This document shows, piece after piece, positions 33,899-46,638 of a stretch of DNA of 64,000 nt. Location of the stretch: contig NC_063058.1 in the NCBI RefSeq assembly GCF_018812025.1, positions 20,913,797-20,977,796 of the forward strand, given 5' to 3'. The notes under the pieces were generated by a model. It saw only the letters and a program-made list of their open reading frames with translations, had not been told where the DNA came from and searched no databases. The stretch is from Megalobrama amblycephala. Taxonomy: Eukaryota; Chordata; Actinopteri; Cypriniformes; Xenocyprididae. A program made the position numbers and the translations under genes. The number at the start of each line of letters is the position of its first letter. The first letter of the stretch is position 1.

Positions 33899-35939
33899 TT
33901 GATCCATCTGAATTTGTTCACCAATCGGACTGATTGGATTCTGAAATTAAAGGTGCAGTATGTAATAATTTTGTCCACTAGAGGCCTATTCAAAACAAAG
34001 GTGTAGCTTGATGATGCCAAGTTTGAAGAGCGGAATCTTGGGACATGTGGTCTCCATCTCAACGGACGGTGCAAAAGAATTGGGATAGGACTAGGGAAGA
34101 AATCATGTTCATGGATGCGATTATTAACGTTACTGTAGTATGAAGCAGAGCAGGACCGAGTGTTGTGGAAGCTGAACGAGGCCGCTGGAGCGATTGCGCA
34201 ACACACGCCGCGAGCAGCAGAACTTTTATTATGCCACAGTCGCCGGCACCACTTCCGCTTTTCCAGTCATGAGTATGAGGTAACGCAGCTCTGTTTATCA
34301 TATTAGATACATTTGAGTGTGTTGAAAATTATGTTACTCTGTGCGTTCGCTCGGTGACTGCTGTGAGACACTGTTACACACAGCAGTAAGATAGATCGAT
34401 TTTAGAATATCATATTAAATGCTGGATGGCTTGTGTTGATAAATAGCATGCAATTAATTTTAAAACGTATTGTATAATGGAGAAAATGCTGTATTACTGT
34501 TACTAAAAATAAAGCTGCATCTGATTATGCTATGTTAGCTACTTGACAAAATAGTGTTTTTCTCTGAGGCATGGTAAAGCATGGTACTCGCAAAAAAATC
34601 AAGAAAATTAGATTTAAACAATAAGACTAAACGTGTTGAGCTATATAACAATAATTAGTTTTCTGTCTATAAATATATCAAAACAGTTGTTTCCTTGTCT
34701 ATTAAAACATGTAATATATTAAAGCGTCTTTGGTGTTTCCATGGTTTCTACAAAATAAAAGCGGAAACCGAGGGTAATGCGGGTATGACGCAATTAACAG
34801 GCGACTCCTCACACGTCCCAGAGCCTTGGTTAAAATTGCAATTTTCTCACAATTTACAAATAGTTGGAAACATTTGGGATATTGTAAGTACTCAAATTAA
34901 CAAAATATATAACACTGATGAAGCTCCAGCCTCCATTCAATGTAACTGCAAAGAAAAAAGCGACCTGCAAAAGAAATAAAGTCATAAAGACTGGAACGAG
35001 ATAAAGGTAAGTAAATGATGAAAGAATTTTTAATTTTCGGTGAACTACCCCTTTAAATTTCACAACTCCCTGATGCAAGCATTTGGTAAACAGTCAGATA
35101 ATAAGGTCATGTTATAACCCACTTATACAACACAGATACAGTAAAAACTCCTTTTTAACCATTAAAGATGCTTCAAGATTTACAAATGTCAGTTTCATTT
35201 TGTAAAAGGAAGGATCGATGTGCTTGTTTACGCTATTCATTCTCCATGTGTTCCTCAGCAACACAATTCAACTCGCGCCCCCTAATGGACCATTTGGGAA
35301 GCTTCCCAAAAGAAATAGGCTACTACAACAAAAGACTTGTCTTATTGCATCAGGCTGTCATCATTTGCTCACGCGGCCGTAAGAGCTTTTTAGGAGCTCT
35401 TAAAAAAATACACACACACATCTCCAACATCCTCGACCTAAATACGTGACTTTGCTTTATGTTCCACTTTCCCTGAAGCATCATGTCAGTTTCCCTTTGT
35501 TCACTGAACGTGCCAGGACACGAGCCACGATGTATTACAGGAGCAGGAGGAGTCCATTTCCCTTTCTAAAGTGTAGACAGGTAAAAGCGACGGTAAAACG
35601 ACGACGTCTGGGTAAACCTGAGAAGGCTATTTGAGAGGAAGGGCATCACTTCCCATCCTGGACTAACAGATATCGCTGTTAAAACTCGATACGAATCAAA
35701 CAACTCAACTGACCGTGTTTCAATGCATCAATTTCTATTGGTTACATATTCCATCCGTAGCTATAAGTTATTCATGGCGGGGTTGACGCACTGGGTACTC
35801 AATGTACCTTATGGTGAACATGGCACTTTTGTTATTTACAAACAGCGCAACAATGCACCATTCATCCAGGGGAAAACGCAATATAACATAAAAACACTCC
35901 ACGCAAACAGTAGTGCGTTGTAACAATGTTTCAACTCAC
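33899..35939. other. Mixed repeat remnants, no supported gene
   Basis: At 33948 a 'ttaaaggtgcagtatgtaa' end begins another probable TTAA-type repeat. At 35000-35058 'aaatgatgaaagaatttttaattttcggtgaactaccccttt' is the tail of an AGGGGTAGTTCACC-type foldback arm. I saw no splice-supported coding exon in the rest. Confidence 0.5.
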
Positions 35940-36110
35940 CGTCATGTGTGTTCCGCGTGCAAAGTGAATAAGAGCAGTCAGGGATATTTAAGTAACTTCA
36001 ATGAGGACGAAAGCAATAAATATGATGGACTACACTTCAGGAGAAACTAATCCATAAATGCGGATGTGGGCTTATGCGGGGTTAATGGATCATTCCTGTG
36101 GCATCCCCAA
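35940..36110 (-). promoter_or_regulatory. Candidate promoter and first exon on the minus strand
   Basis: The minus strand reads ACACACATGACG|gtgagttg at 35940/35939, a near-perfect donor. About 50 bp upstream on that strand is 'acttaaatatcc', a possible TATA-like box, followed further up by CpG-rich DNA at 36100-36230 with 'gaggggcgag'. With the exon candidate at 31534-31714 this could be a distal start for prr5. No transcript evidence is available. Confidence 0.3.
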
Positions 36111-36249
36111 TACTCGCCCCTCCTATTCGCTTCCCGAGTTGCAGACTGTCTGACCAGACGGCAGTCGAGACTGTGGGCGCGTTCACGCCCGAGCACGTGT
36201 GCGCGCGCCATTGTGCGAAGGGTCAAGATATGCTTGAAACAAAACGATA

Positions 36250-37370
36250 GAGGTGTTAGAATGTAAAGTATCTATTTTAGGGTTGATATGATATTAATAT
36301 TAATAAAGGATTTACGAGCTCAATTTAAGAGCTCAGCAGGAAGCCATATATAATAAAATCCATATTCAATCCAATCAGTCACTGTGTGATGCTAACCAGA
36401 CTGCAATCTTTACTCGGATGCCTAATTTAGATAATCCCTGCTGAGTTGAGGGATGACAGGGATATAATTTAGCACACCAGCGGTTTATCTTAAAGAGGCC
36501 GAGCAGAATTTAAATGAATTGGATTTGAATTCAATTTTGCTTGTTATTCTGTTATAGACACATAGTCATGACATTCATTTGTAGTCCAAACGGAAGGCTA
36601 CTTCGTCATAGGTTGCCTCCTGTATTTTTTATTATTTTAATTTTTAAATTTTAAAAGAACAGTAATGTTTTTAATGAATAGGTTAAGTGAATGATTCAGT
36701 GCATCGTTCATCCATAACACACAAAAATAAATTTATTTGACAATTTATTCGGACAGAAAGGGCCATTGAAGAGCGAACAAATCTTTTTGATGAACGAATT
36801 TAAAGTTGTGATGAAACAGAAGTAGCGGCAGATCTTTTCTTCTGTATTGTGATGTACATATGCACTGTAAACCCAAATAAGTTGGGCTAACTCAAAAAAA
36901 TTGAGGTAATCAGTTTACATCAAATTTTTTGAGTTAAGATGTTCCCAATTTTAAGTAAGCAGAACTATCAAGTTCTGGAAACAACAAGAGTACAGGTGTT
37001 TCTAAAGCATGTAGTGCCATCTGATGTTAAAAACTAAGCTCAGAATCGATTCGAGAGAGAATCGCGATACGTTGGAAAATACCAAAATCGCTCCAGATTT
37101 GTATTGTGAATCGAGAATCAATGTATTGTCCCAGCCCTATTAATTTGATGTCGTATACCAGTCAGTCTGCACAGCGCCGCTTCAAATCGAACACATCTTA
37201 AATCTCCTGTGGTCAGGTGTTACAGCGGCCAAGTTATACAAATCGTAGCTCTCAGAAAATTACGAGTTTACAGGTTGTGAATACAAGTTCTACAAACACA
37301 TGAAGGCTTTTTACACTTCAGAATAGTTACGGTAATTACAAGGCGTGAACGCACCTTCACATTTTTGCAC
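36250..37370. other. Noncoding stretch with small repeat remnants
   Basis: 36866-36970 opens 'cactgtaaacccaaataagttgggctaactc', and 37030-37140 ends 'cccagccctat'. Both resemble ends of short DNA elements. No gene is seen. Confidence 0.45.
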
Positions 37371-37561
37371 TATCTTCGGAACACAAATTGAGATATTTTT
37401 GATGAAAACTGAGGGTATCTGATCTGCACATAGGCAGCAACGATATTGCACCTTTTAAGGCATCTACGCTAATATTAGTCTTTCTGTTTATCCCGAGGTT
37501 TACCGTAGTCAACCGGATCCAGGCCGTATCCAGGTGAGACCGAGGACCTACGCCTTGACAC

Positions 37562-39381
37562 TAGGGCTGGGCGATATATCGCATGCAATTGTCACGCGCA
37601 TTTCGTCAGTAAAGCCGGTTCCCTGATTACCGCTAAATCGCCATCACCTGCTTTCAAATGGAGCGGCATTTAATAGACAGAGCCGTAGTTCACTGACAAG
37701 CAGTGTTGGGCACGTTACTTTAAAAAAAGTAATTAGTTATAGTTACTAATTACTTCTCACAAATAGTAACGGAGTTAGTAACTGAGTTACATCATTATAA
37801 AAGTAACTAATTACCAGGGAAAGTAACTATTGCGTTACTTAAAATTTTTTTTTTTTTAAATATGTCAAATAACTTGAATGCCCCAATATTAAATATAAAT
37901 CTAAGAATAAATTATTCTTGATCCGACTCGTGACTCATGATCCGCTCTTCCTCGCGACATGAAATTTCTCTGTACTGTACTATACGTGTTGGTAGCCATT
38001 AAAGAAAATGTAGTTTCATATATATGTTTAAATAGTCCTATGTTATGTTTTAAATTCATTTACTTGATTATGAAAAGTGAACACCATGAGTAAGATGCAT
38101 CATAAGATGCGCAATATATCGGGAGACATGGAGTGGGTCAGACATGATTTTGACCACTTCTTTAAGTTTTGTTTTATAGAAAGCCTCTCTTTAAAGTGAA
38201 TTTCGTTTTGTAAAAATTGTATCTTAATTTTAATCAATGTTTCATCAATCAATTGCCTGGATTTAATAAATAAGAAGCAAATATAGCAGACTCATGGCAG
38301 GGCGGGCGCGATCACTGGCGCGTGAACTGGAGCGCGTCTTACAGGCTACAGAACCGAAACTCAGAGGCTGCTTGCCTCGCAGACATGAGAAATATATCTA
38401 TAGAAAGCTTGAAATATCTAAAAACGAAAAGAAATAGGCTACTCTGATTATGTAGCCTAATCCGAATGAAATGTGCATTCTCTCTCTAGGCGCGTCCAGT
38501 ATATGCGGAGATGATGAGAATCAGCAATGTCAACTTCATCTTCGCAGCAGACACTGATTCAGAAAACATTACTTTATTAATAAACAATTCAAATGTCTCC
38601 TTGCTGTTTTGGTCACATTCATAATTATTACTTTTGCCGGTTCTTTATGGCAAGCCTTATGTGCGCTTGAGTGCCTTGAGTGATTATCCTATATTACATA
38701 AACGCTCATTATTATGGTTTATTCTCTCCAGTATTTAAGAAATTAAATTAATATAAATGTGATTAGTCAACTAATGGCTTAAATGAATAGCTACTAGTCG
38801 ACTAGAACAACTTATTTCCCATTTTTTCGATCCAGCATGTCACAAAGGGTATTCTGGTTTGAGCTCGCGCTCAGCTCGCATGCTCATAGACACACACACA
38901 GAGCATCGAACAATATTATCAGTTTAAAATTATATTTGAGTATGACTAACCCCAACACACACCAGAGAAAAAAACTTTGCAGGTCCTATGGCTAAGAGAG
39001 AGCCTACTCAGATGAAAACCGCTTCAGTGAGCTCAGTTATAGTAACGCTGCATTTTTTTTGCCAGTAACGGTAACGGCGTTGTAACAGGAGAAAAAGTAA
39101 TTCGTTTGATTACTCGTTACTGAAAAAAGTAACGGCCGTTTATTTATAACGCCGTTATTCCCATCACTGCTGACAAGCTACGCAATATCGCGTTCATTAT
39201 CGAAGGCGATTCATCTGCGATAATGAACGCGATATTGCGTAGCTTGTCAGTGAACTACGGCTCTGTCTATTAAATGCCGCTCCATTTGAAAGCAGGTGAT
39301 GGCGATTTAGCAGTAATCAGGGAACCGGCTTTACTGACGAAATGCGCGTGAAAATCGCATGCGATATATCGCCCAGCCCTA
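37562..39381. mobile_element. hAT-type element TAGGGCTGGGCG...CGCCCAGCCCTA with 8-bp duplication
   Basis: The ends are inverted, and CTTGACAC is duplicated at 37554-37561 and 39382-39389. Arms of about 140 bp are palindromic around a hairpin ('gctacgcaatatcgcgttcatt' and its inverse). It is interrupted at 37700 by another element. A 215-bp derivative is at 53074-53288. Confidence 0.9.
37701..39169. mobile_element. Non-autonomous hAT element CAGTGTTGGG...CCCATCACTG with 8-bp duplication
   Basis: The termini CAGTGTTGGGCACGTTACTTT and, inverted, CAGTGATGGGAATAACGGC flank 1469 bp. CTGACAAG is duplicated at 37693-37700 and 39170-39177. I find no transposase frame. The subterminal 'agttactaattact' and 'gtaacggccgtt' motifs recur in the element near 44316. 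Confidence 0.92.
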
Positions 39382-39389
39382 CTTGACAC

Positions 39390-39895
39390 GACCACAATGC
39401 AACCCTGAAGTATCAGGGTTGACCTGATACAGATCCTCAACAAACCGTCCATACCGGCGTGATGAATACGATCCTCAACTGGATGGAACTGAAATAAATA
39501 TTTTGAATGTTGCGATCCAATCGGACTTATGATAGCAACCTGAATCGTAACAAAGCACTGTTCGCCAGAGGAGAACTGGCCCCCCGACTAAGCCTGGTTT
39601 CTCCCAAGGTTTTTTTCTCCTCCTTAACACCTATTTGCCACCGGTTTGCTACCTGATGTCACCTGATGGAGTTTGGGTTCCTTGCCGCTGTCGCCTTTGG
39701 CTTGCTTGGTTGGGGACACTTGACATTTGACTTGAATTTTGATATTCAACAGTGCTTTGATCTGCCTGCATTGACACCATTTTCTTTAAGAGCTGCTGTG
39801 CAGCCAAACTATGTACCAGTTATCACTGTAAAGCTGCTTTGACACAATCTGCATTGTAAAAAGCGCTATATAAATAAAGGTGACTTGACTAAGGT
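39390..39895 (+). mobile_element. 3' end of a LINE (L2/CR1-like) retrotransposon
   Basis: The text 'ctggtttctcccaaggttttt', 'gttccttgccgctgtcgcct' and the terminal 'aaagcgctatataaataaagg' followed by 'tgacttgac' is a familiar fish LINE/SINE 3' tail. No coding part is present. The family label is from memory of the tail motif. Confidence 0.55.
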
Positions 39896-40616
39896 TCAGA
39901 AAGGTACTAAAGACTTTGTTAAAACCGTCGACGTGACTACAGTGGTTCAACCTTAATATTATGAAGCGATGAGAATACTTTTTTTGCTCTGCAACGAAAA
40001 TAGCGTAGCAGTAGCAGTATGGCAGGGGACAGACGAATTTGTTGAATAAAGTCGCTATTTTTGTTTTATTTTTGCGCACATAAAATTAAGGTTGAACCAC
40101 TGTAGTCACGTTGACGGTTTTAACGAAGTCTTTAGTACCTTTCTGGACATCAAAAGGTGCAATGTAATTGCTGCCTATGTGTGGATCAGATACCCTCGGA
40201 TTTCATCAAAAATATCTTAATTTGTGTTCTGAAGATAAATGGTCTTACGGGTTTGGGACGACATGAGGGTGAGTAATTAATGATAGAAATTTCATTTTTG
40301 GGTGAACTAATCCTTTAAAAAAACAGGAAGATGAATGAGAACTTGCAGGGGCAGGATTTTAGCAGATTTAATAATTGGAGAAGTCCTGCATACATCACCA
40401 GAGAGATGAAACATTACTAGATGCATTTAAAACGCATGCATTTAAAAAAAACATTTCAAATAAATGCTTTTTTATTTTGCTGTTATTTTTTTGTTTATGT
40501 TAATATTTATTTTCATTTTGTGATGGTGAACGCGGAGAACACAATAATCTTGTATCTGTGACAAACAGCCGGATGTTTAAAACATTCATTCACTGAATTT
40601 CTACATGCCGTTCTTT

Positions 40617-40959
40617 ATGACGTGTTACGCACGAGTGAGTGGGCGGGGCGGCGTAAACGTCATGGCGCGGGAATTTTCAAACGCACAAACAAGACCAGAG
40701 AATTCTACTGTTCGGCGTTCGGCTTTTATATTAGAACGTTGCCATTATAACATTGACTGAACGCTTACCAATTCAATTTGTCGGCTCCTCGACAGAAAGT
40801 TGGGTAGATAGATAGTAGCGCACTATGGGCGTACACTAGCGCGTAATGTTGGGTTATACTTCCTGTTATGATAGCGACCTCCATTCACATTATACATATC
40901 CAGCATCGTTTAAAAGAGAATATTGACGGCTTTTGATACTTGGCGATCAGAAAACACTC
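40617..40959 (+). promoter_or_regulatory. rad52: rad52 promoter region and 5' UTR
   Basis: A GC box (gggcggggcgg, 40641-40651) is followed by an E2F-like site ggcgcgggaa (40664-40673). Next is a CHR-like ttcaaa (40676-40681), two bases further on. An E2F/CDE site beside a CHR is a pattern of cell-cycle genes, which suits a recombination factor, but the function is inferred. The transcription start is not defined. Confidence 0.45.
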
Positions 40960-43900
40960 ATGGATCACTGCAGTAGGAGGCAAGAGGAGAGGAAACCAGC
41001 CAGCACGTGTTTTGGTCAGGTATGTGTTTTAGGGGGGGCAGATTTTAACACTTTGTAATGGTCATTTTGACATTATGTGATTAGCTACAGAAACACACCA
41101 TTCATAATGTATTATAATAATACATGCAGAGTTTAGAATGTATTTGTAACTGTTTCTATTTGTTGTAGTATGCATACACTGCAGAGGAGTATCAGGCAGT
41201 CCAGAATGCTTTACGGCAGAAACTAGGACCTGAATATATAAGCACTAGACAGGCTGGAGGAGGACAAAAGGTGAGAAATAATAGGCTTCTTGTACACATA
41301 TCAATATTTAGCCTTGCACATTTAATATATAGTTGATTAACTTGCTGTTTTTGCAGGTGTGCTATATCGAAGGTCACAAAGTTATAAGTCTGGCCAATGA
41401 AATGTTTGGGTATAATGGATGGTCACACTCAATATCTCAGCAAAATGTTGGTAAGGACACCATCACAATTTCAATGATGTCTTCTCAAACATTTTTATTA
41501 ATGCCACATTCAAATCAGGTTGAAACTTGTATTTAAAGGGGTTGTGGTCATCTTGTGTTACAGACTTTGTGGACCTTATCAATGGGAAATTTTATGTTGG
41601 AGTCAGTGCCTTTGTGAAGGTTCAATTAAAGGTAAGCGTTCTGACGGGATAGACACACAGCATTGTGAGGAGCATATATGTACCATTCTGTTTCTTCAAT
41701 GTCTTTTCTATAGGATGGCTCGTTCCATGAGGATGTAGGATATGGGGTGAGTGAAGGCCTCAAATCCAAAGCTCTGTCCCTGGAAAAAGCAAGAAAAGAA
41801 GCCGTCACAGATGGACTGAAACGAGCACTCAAGTAATTATTCCTACCTCTACATACACTTGATTCTGATTAGTCATTTGTAGCATTCTGTGGTCATTATT
41901 TTAATTAGATTTTGTGTGAAAAAAAACTAATTTTATTCAGCAAGGATGCATTAAAGACATTTATAATGTTACAAAAGATTTCTGTTTCAAATAAATGCTA
42001 TTTCTATTCACCAGAGAATCCTGAAAAAATGTATCATGGTTTCTACAAAAAATATTAAGCAGTTTTCAACATTGATGATAAATAGAAATGTTTCTTGAGC
42101 AGCAAATCAGCATATTAGAATGATTTCTGAAGGATCATGTGACACTGAAGACTGGAGTAATGATGCTGAAAATTCAGCTTTGCATCACCGGAATAAATTA
42201 AATTTGAAAATATATTCAAATAGGAAACTCTCATTTGAAATTATCAATTTTGCAGTATATTACTGTTTTTACTGTTTTTTTGATAAATTAAATGCTGGCT
42301 TTGTGAGCATAAGAAACATTCATGTGTATCTTCCACATTACTCTGCACTTTCTTCTTATCAAAATCATAATTTCATGTCCACAAATGAGTTTATTTTGAT
42401 AAGAATCCATATAAGAAGTATGATTAAAAAATACTCTGTTTATTATCTCAAAATAAATCCCTTTAAAGGGTTAGTTCACCCAAAAATTAAAATTCTGTCA
42501 TTTATTACTTGCCCTCATGCCGCTCCACACCCGTAAGACCGTTAATCTTCGGAACGCAAATTGAGATATCTTTGTTGAAATCGGATGGCTCAGTCAGGCC
42601 TGCATAGGGACCAATGACATTTCCTCTCTCAAGATCCATTAATGTACTAAAAACATATTTAAATCAGTTCATGTGAGTACAGTGGTTCAATATTAATATT
42701 ATAAAGCGACGAGAATATTTTTGGTGCGTCAAAAAACCCCAAAATAATGACTTATATAGTGATGGCCGATTTCAAAACACTGCTTCAGGAAGCTTCGGAG
42801 CACAAATGAATCAGCGTGTCGAAGCATGATTCGTATTGCGTGTCAAACTGCTGAAATCACGTGACTTTGGCGCTCCGAACTGCTGATTCGACACGCTGAT
42901 TCATAACGCTCCAAAGCTTCCTGAAGCAGTGTTTTGAAATCGGCCATCACTATATAAGTCATTATTTTGGGTTTTTTTGACGCACCAAAAATATTCTCGT
43001 CGCTTTATAATATTAATATTGAACCACTGTACTCACATGAACTGATTTAAATATGTTTTTAGTACATTAATGGATGTACTCACTGAGCCATCCGATTTCA
43101 ACTAAAATATCTTAATTTGTGTTCAGAAGATGAATGAAGGTCTTACGGGTGTGGAACGGCATGAGGGTGAGTAATTAATGACATTATTTTCATTTTTGGG
43201 TGAACTAACCCTTTAAGGTGACATAAAACCCCTCCACTTCACATCAGGCTCCCGATCACCCTGTCAAGATTTATTTTGCGCTAATGACTGTCGGACTACA
43301 TTACGCCTTGTATAATTTTAATTGAATTAATCATTTTAATTTTTTTTTTTTTTTTTTTCTTACAATAAGATGTTTTGGAAACGCTCTTGGAAATTGTATT
43401 CTGAATAAGGAGTATCTCATAGCCATCAATAAAATACCAAAGCAGGTAAGAAGTATATAGTCATAAACATTTGGGCCAAATTTGTGACTTACTTTAATGG
43501 GTTTTCTTAATTTATAGTGTGTTTCCTGTTATCGCAGCCACCTCCTCCTTTAGACCCGGACAAAACCAAACGCAGCGATGGCGAGCCGTCTGTGGAAAAG
43601 GCCAGGTTCGACAGCCTGGTCCGCGCCAACAGCAGGGAATTTATCAAACAGGCGGAACCAGCCAACATCCCCTTTGAGCGAACGGGAAGTCGCCCTGTAC
43701 AAGGAGGGCATGAGAGCGGCACAGGATCCAGGACTTCATTGACAAACATGGCAGCACATTCTGGCAACACGTCAGCTCACCAGGATTCTGAAAACAGGCC
43801 CAGCAACACCTCAAGGTGAATTTATTTGGTGCTAATTTGGCGACTACAACACTAGCCAGCTGCACTTGTGATAAATCTGCTTCTCTCCATGTTGTTAGGT

Positions 43901-46638
43901 CAGCAGCTGACATGGCTGACCTGTCCTCGTCTGATCCTCCACTGGACTCCAAGCAGCAGAGGAAGCTGAGACAGCAGCAGCTGCAGCAAAAGTTCAGACA
44001 GGAAATGGAGGCAAAGAAGTTGCTACAGGAGCAAAAAACCCAGCCGTCAAACGCTTGCACTGAGCTGGCGCTGCAGTCTAAGCAAGGTGTGATGGAAAAT
44101 TTAAGGGTTCATGTTTTAGCCATGAGTATAAAACATTCAAGCCTTTGCCTGCAGGAGTGTCAGGTGTGTAGCGTTGTCCATCGGTGGGTTTATCGTTTTA
44201 GGACAGGCTGTATGTCCTGTTAACCACAGTACACCAAACGGACACCTGGTGACAACTAAACAGGAGGAGTATCCTGCTGGTAAGGAATATTTTTAAAAAA
44301 CACAAGTTCATGGTCGGTGTTGGGGAAAGTTACTTTTAAAAGTAATACATTACAATATTGCGTTACTCCCTAAAAAAGTAACTAATCGTGTTAGTTACTT
44401 TTTATGGAAAGTAATGCGTTACATTACTTTTGCGTTACTTTTTCCTCATCTGAGTTGGGCTGTTTGTTTTTATAACAACAAAAAAGTTATATTTTTGGCA
44501 AATGTAAAGGCCTTTTCACACCAAAAGTGAAATGAAAAAGCCTCGGGATGAAGGAAATGCACGTTCACACCTGTACAGTAGAGGGCGCAGCTCAAACAAA
44601 CAAGCCTTTCAGCTGTGCTGCCGTTCTGCAATACAGAAAAATATGACACAGGAGTAGTAGTAAATGAGTAAATGTATGCTCACATTTAGTCTAGAACTAG
44701 TCTACACAACGCCTCGGCACTCCTGATTTATCTCAACACGGGGACAGAAGAACTTTACTGCATTACTTTACTAGTTTCTTGAAAAAGTAATCTGATTACA
44801 TAACTCATAATGCGTTTGCGTTACCCCATATATTGGTAGTTATTCTCAATCTTTTTGACTTGAAGGTCCCCACTGTCCAACACAATTTTCAAACCAACCC
44901 CATTTAGGGTAAGATATTTCCACCAGTATTTCTGCTATAATTATGACCAAGTGTTTTTTTTTTTTTTTAATCTTTTCTTTTTTATAAACCAAAACTGGGA
45001 AACAAACCAAAACATTTAAAAGAAAAGATTCATGTTATGTTTTTTTTTTTTTTTTTTTTTTTTATATTTTATTATAAATATTAGTACTATTAATAATATT
45101 TTATTTTTAATAATTAAGTCATCCTGCACCCTTGAAGTTTGCTGAGGCCCCCTAGTGGAGAGCCACTTTGCTAGGGGGGTCATGGAAAATAAAGTTTTTC
45201 TTTGAAAGGCATTTGTATGGCTGCCAGTGGTAACATAACTTAACATATTAAATGTATTTAACAATGATTTTCCAACATTTACAGATTAGATTGACATTAT
45301 TGTGGTTTCACTGGTCAGAAATCAGGAAATTGATTGATTCTGACAATTTTAACAGTAGGAAATAAATAGAAATACTTATTTGATTTGGCTTTAGTATAGT
45401 GACAACATAAAAGACAATTATTTAATTTGCAAACATTTGTATATTCAAATATTTGGTTGACTTTATATTTTAGGAAGGGTGTGGCCAGTATTTCCATTAA
45501 TTTCTCTCTCTCTTTTAAAGGGTTTTAAAATGATACAAGAATGAGTAAATGACAGAATTTAAATTTTTCCTCAATAGGTCTCACTAAACTTCTGTAAAAC
45601 TTAAAGGGTTGGTTCACCCAAAAATGAAATTTCTGTCATTATTTACCCTCATGTCATTCTAAATCTGTAGAACCCAGAAGCCTTCACTACGTCAACTGCG
45701 TTACTTTTTGTGTGCGAAAACAAAAATATTATCGTCACTTCATAACGTTAAGGTTGAACCACTGTAGTCACTTGGACTATTTTAACAATGTTTTTACTAC
45801 CTTTCTGGGCCTTGAAAAGTGCAATGACATTGCTGCCTATGGGTGGTTCAGAAACTTCTGATTCCATCAAAAGTACCTTAATTTGTGTTCCGAAGATGAA
45901 CGAAGGTCTTGGAATGACATAACTGAGTAATTAATGACAGTTTTCATTATGGGTTGAACTAACCCTTTAAGGACTGAGGTTTTAATACAAGAACAAGGTT
46001 GTTAGACTGTGTGATAAAAATGTCTCACTTCTCAGATGACCCGGAATTATGGGACTTCACGCTGGATGGTATCGATATGCTCGACGATCCCGCAGCAGGC
46101 TCCACAGCACCTCCTCGTCCCACCACACCGAGCCAGCACAAGATGACGACACGCAGCAAGACCCCACAGAGAGCCCAGTACCTGAGACCACCAGCTCAAC
46201 CTCAAGGGCATGTTGTTCCTCAAGGCCAGGGAGGATATGACCAATTCAGATCCTCTGAGATGAGAACTACAGCAGGAGCAGGTACAATCTGACTCGTGTT
46301 CACTTAATAAATACATACTCACTGACGAGAACTTTGTAATAAGGCAAGTATATGCATGCCCAGTTCTGGTTTTGCCTCTTCACTCATGCAAACATCACAT
46401 GTCCCCATTAATATAAATAGCCAGGGACTTGACACTCTCAGAGCTAGCAGCCTGTGGCCCACAATTCCAGAACCAGCTGGTGCTTGTTGACTTTGCCTGT
46501 TCATTAAGAGAAAATTACTTCAGCTTCTTTAAATTATGGACCTGTGGTAATTGTGTTGTAATTGTTAATGAAGGTGGACAACAGAGCCCATATAGACACG
46601 GCCAGATGATGAAGAAACGAAGATTGGAGACACAATGA
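40960..46638 (+). CDS. rad52: RAD52 homologous-recombination mediator; eleven coding exons, 457 aa
   Basis: RAD52 forms oligomeric rings that bind single-stranded DNA. It anneals complementary strands and assists RAD51 in the nucleus. Exons are 40960-41019, 41169-41270, 41357-41450, 41564-41631, 41714-41832, 43370-43445, 43538-43815, 43899-44086, 44202-44279, 46036-46281 and 46574-46638. All junctions are GT-AG and in frame, giving 457 residues (human 418). The N-terminal annealing domain is nearly that of human: [75 protein letters not shown] with the DNA-contact Lys-Arg. The C-terminal half is divergent and Gln-rich ([19 protein letters not shown]). It ends in KKRRLETQ, like the nuclear signal in human KKRKYDPS. 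Introns 5 and 9 hold transposons. It lies tail to tail with wnk1. Confidence 0.94.
41935..42400 (+). repeat. Dispersed repeat, copy of the family at 12420, in rad52 intron 5
   Basis: It begins 'attcagcaaggatgcattaaa' and contains 'cctgaaaaaatgtatcatgg', 'aaggatcatgtgacactga' and 'actggagtaatgatgct'. This is the most complete copy in the window. Confidence 0.75.
42477..43212. mobile_element. Complete TTAA foldback element in rad52 intron 5
   Basis: AGGGTTAGTTCACCC and its inverse bound 736 bp, with TTAA at 42473-42476 and 43213-43216. The centre holds 'tcacgtgactttgg', the same palindromic core as the copy at 887-1738. Confidence 0.87.
44316..44830. mobile_element. hAT-like element in rad52 intron 9
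   Basis: The left part 'ggtgttggggaaagttactttt' and 'gtaatgcgttacattacttt' resembles the hAT at 37701. The right part 'aaaaagtaatctgattac' followed by 'gcgttacccc' is the inverted end. A target duplication was not recognised, so the borders are approximate. Confidence 0.6.
45605..45966. mobile_element. Short TTAA element (AGGGTTGGTTCACCC) in rad52 intron 9
   Basis: The element ends 'gttgaactaaccct', with TTAA at 45601-45604 and 45967-45970. At 362 bp it is an internally deleted relative of the foldback family. It ends 69 bp before rad52 exon 10. Confidence 0.8.

Larger units (their letters stand above)
37370..40314. mobile_element. TTAA foldback element split by a LINE tail carrying two hAT-type insertions
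   Basis: Left arm remnants at 37370-37456 (to 'gcacctttt') continue at about 39896 ('cagaaaggtactaaag'). The right arm then runs to GGGTGAACTAATCCT|TTAA at 40314. The inserted 2.4 kb is, in order, a LINE-like 3' region (37457-37561 and 39390-39895), the TAGGGCTGGG element (37562-39381), and the hAT element (37701-39169). The order of insertion therefore runs from the foldback element inward. Confidence 0.75.

Noticed and set aside
38280..38600. Possible coding remnant of a hAT transposase inside the inner hAT element.
   Set aside because: No continuous frame or transposase motif could be recognised. The element appears non-autonomous.
44087..44223. Extension of rad52 exon 8 past 44086.
   Set aside because: The frame continues, but the residues after SKQ lose similarity to RAD52. 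The donor CAAG|gtgtga joins in frame to an exon encoding [11 protein letters not shown], which resembles human VTHSTP.
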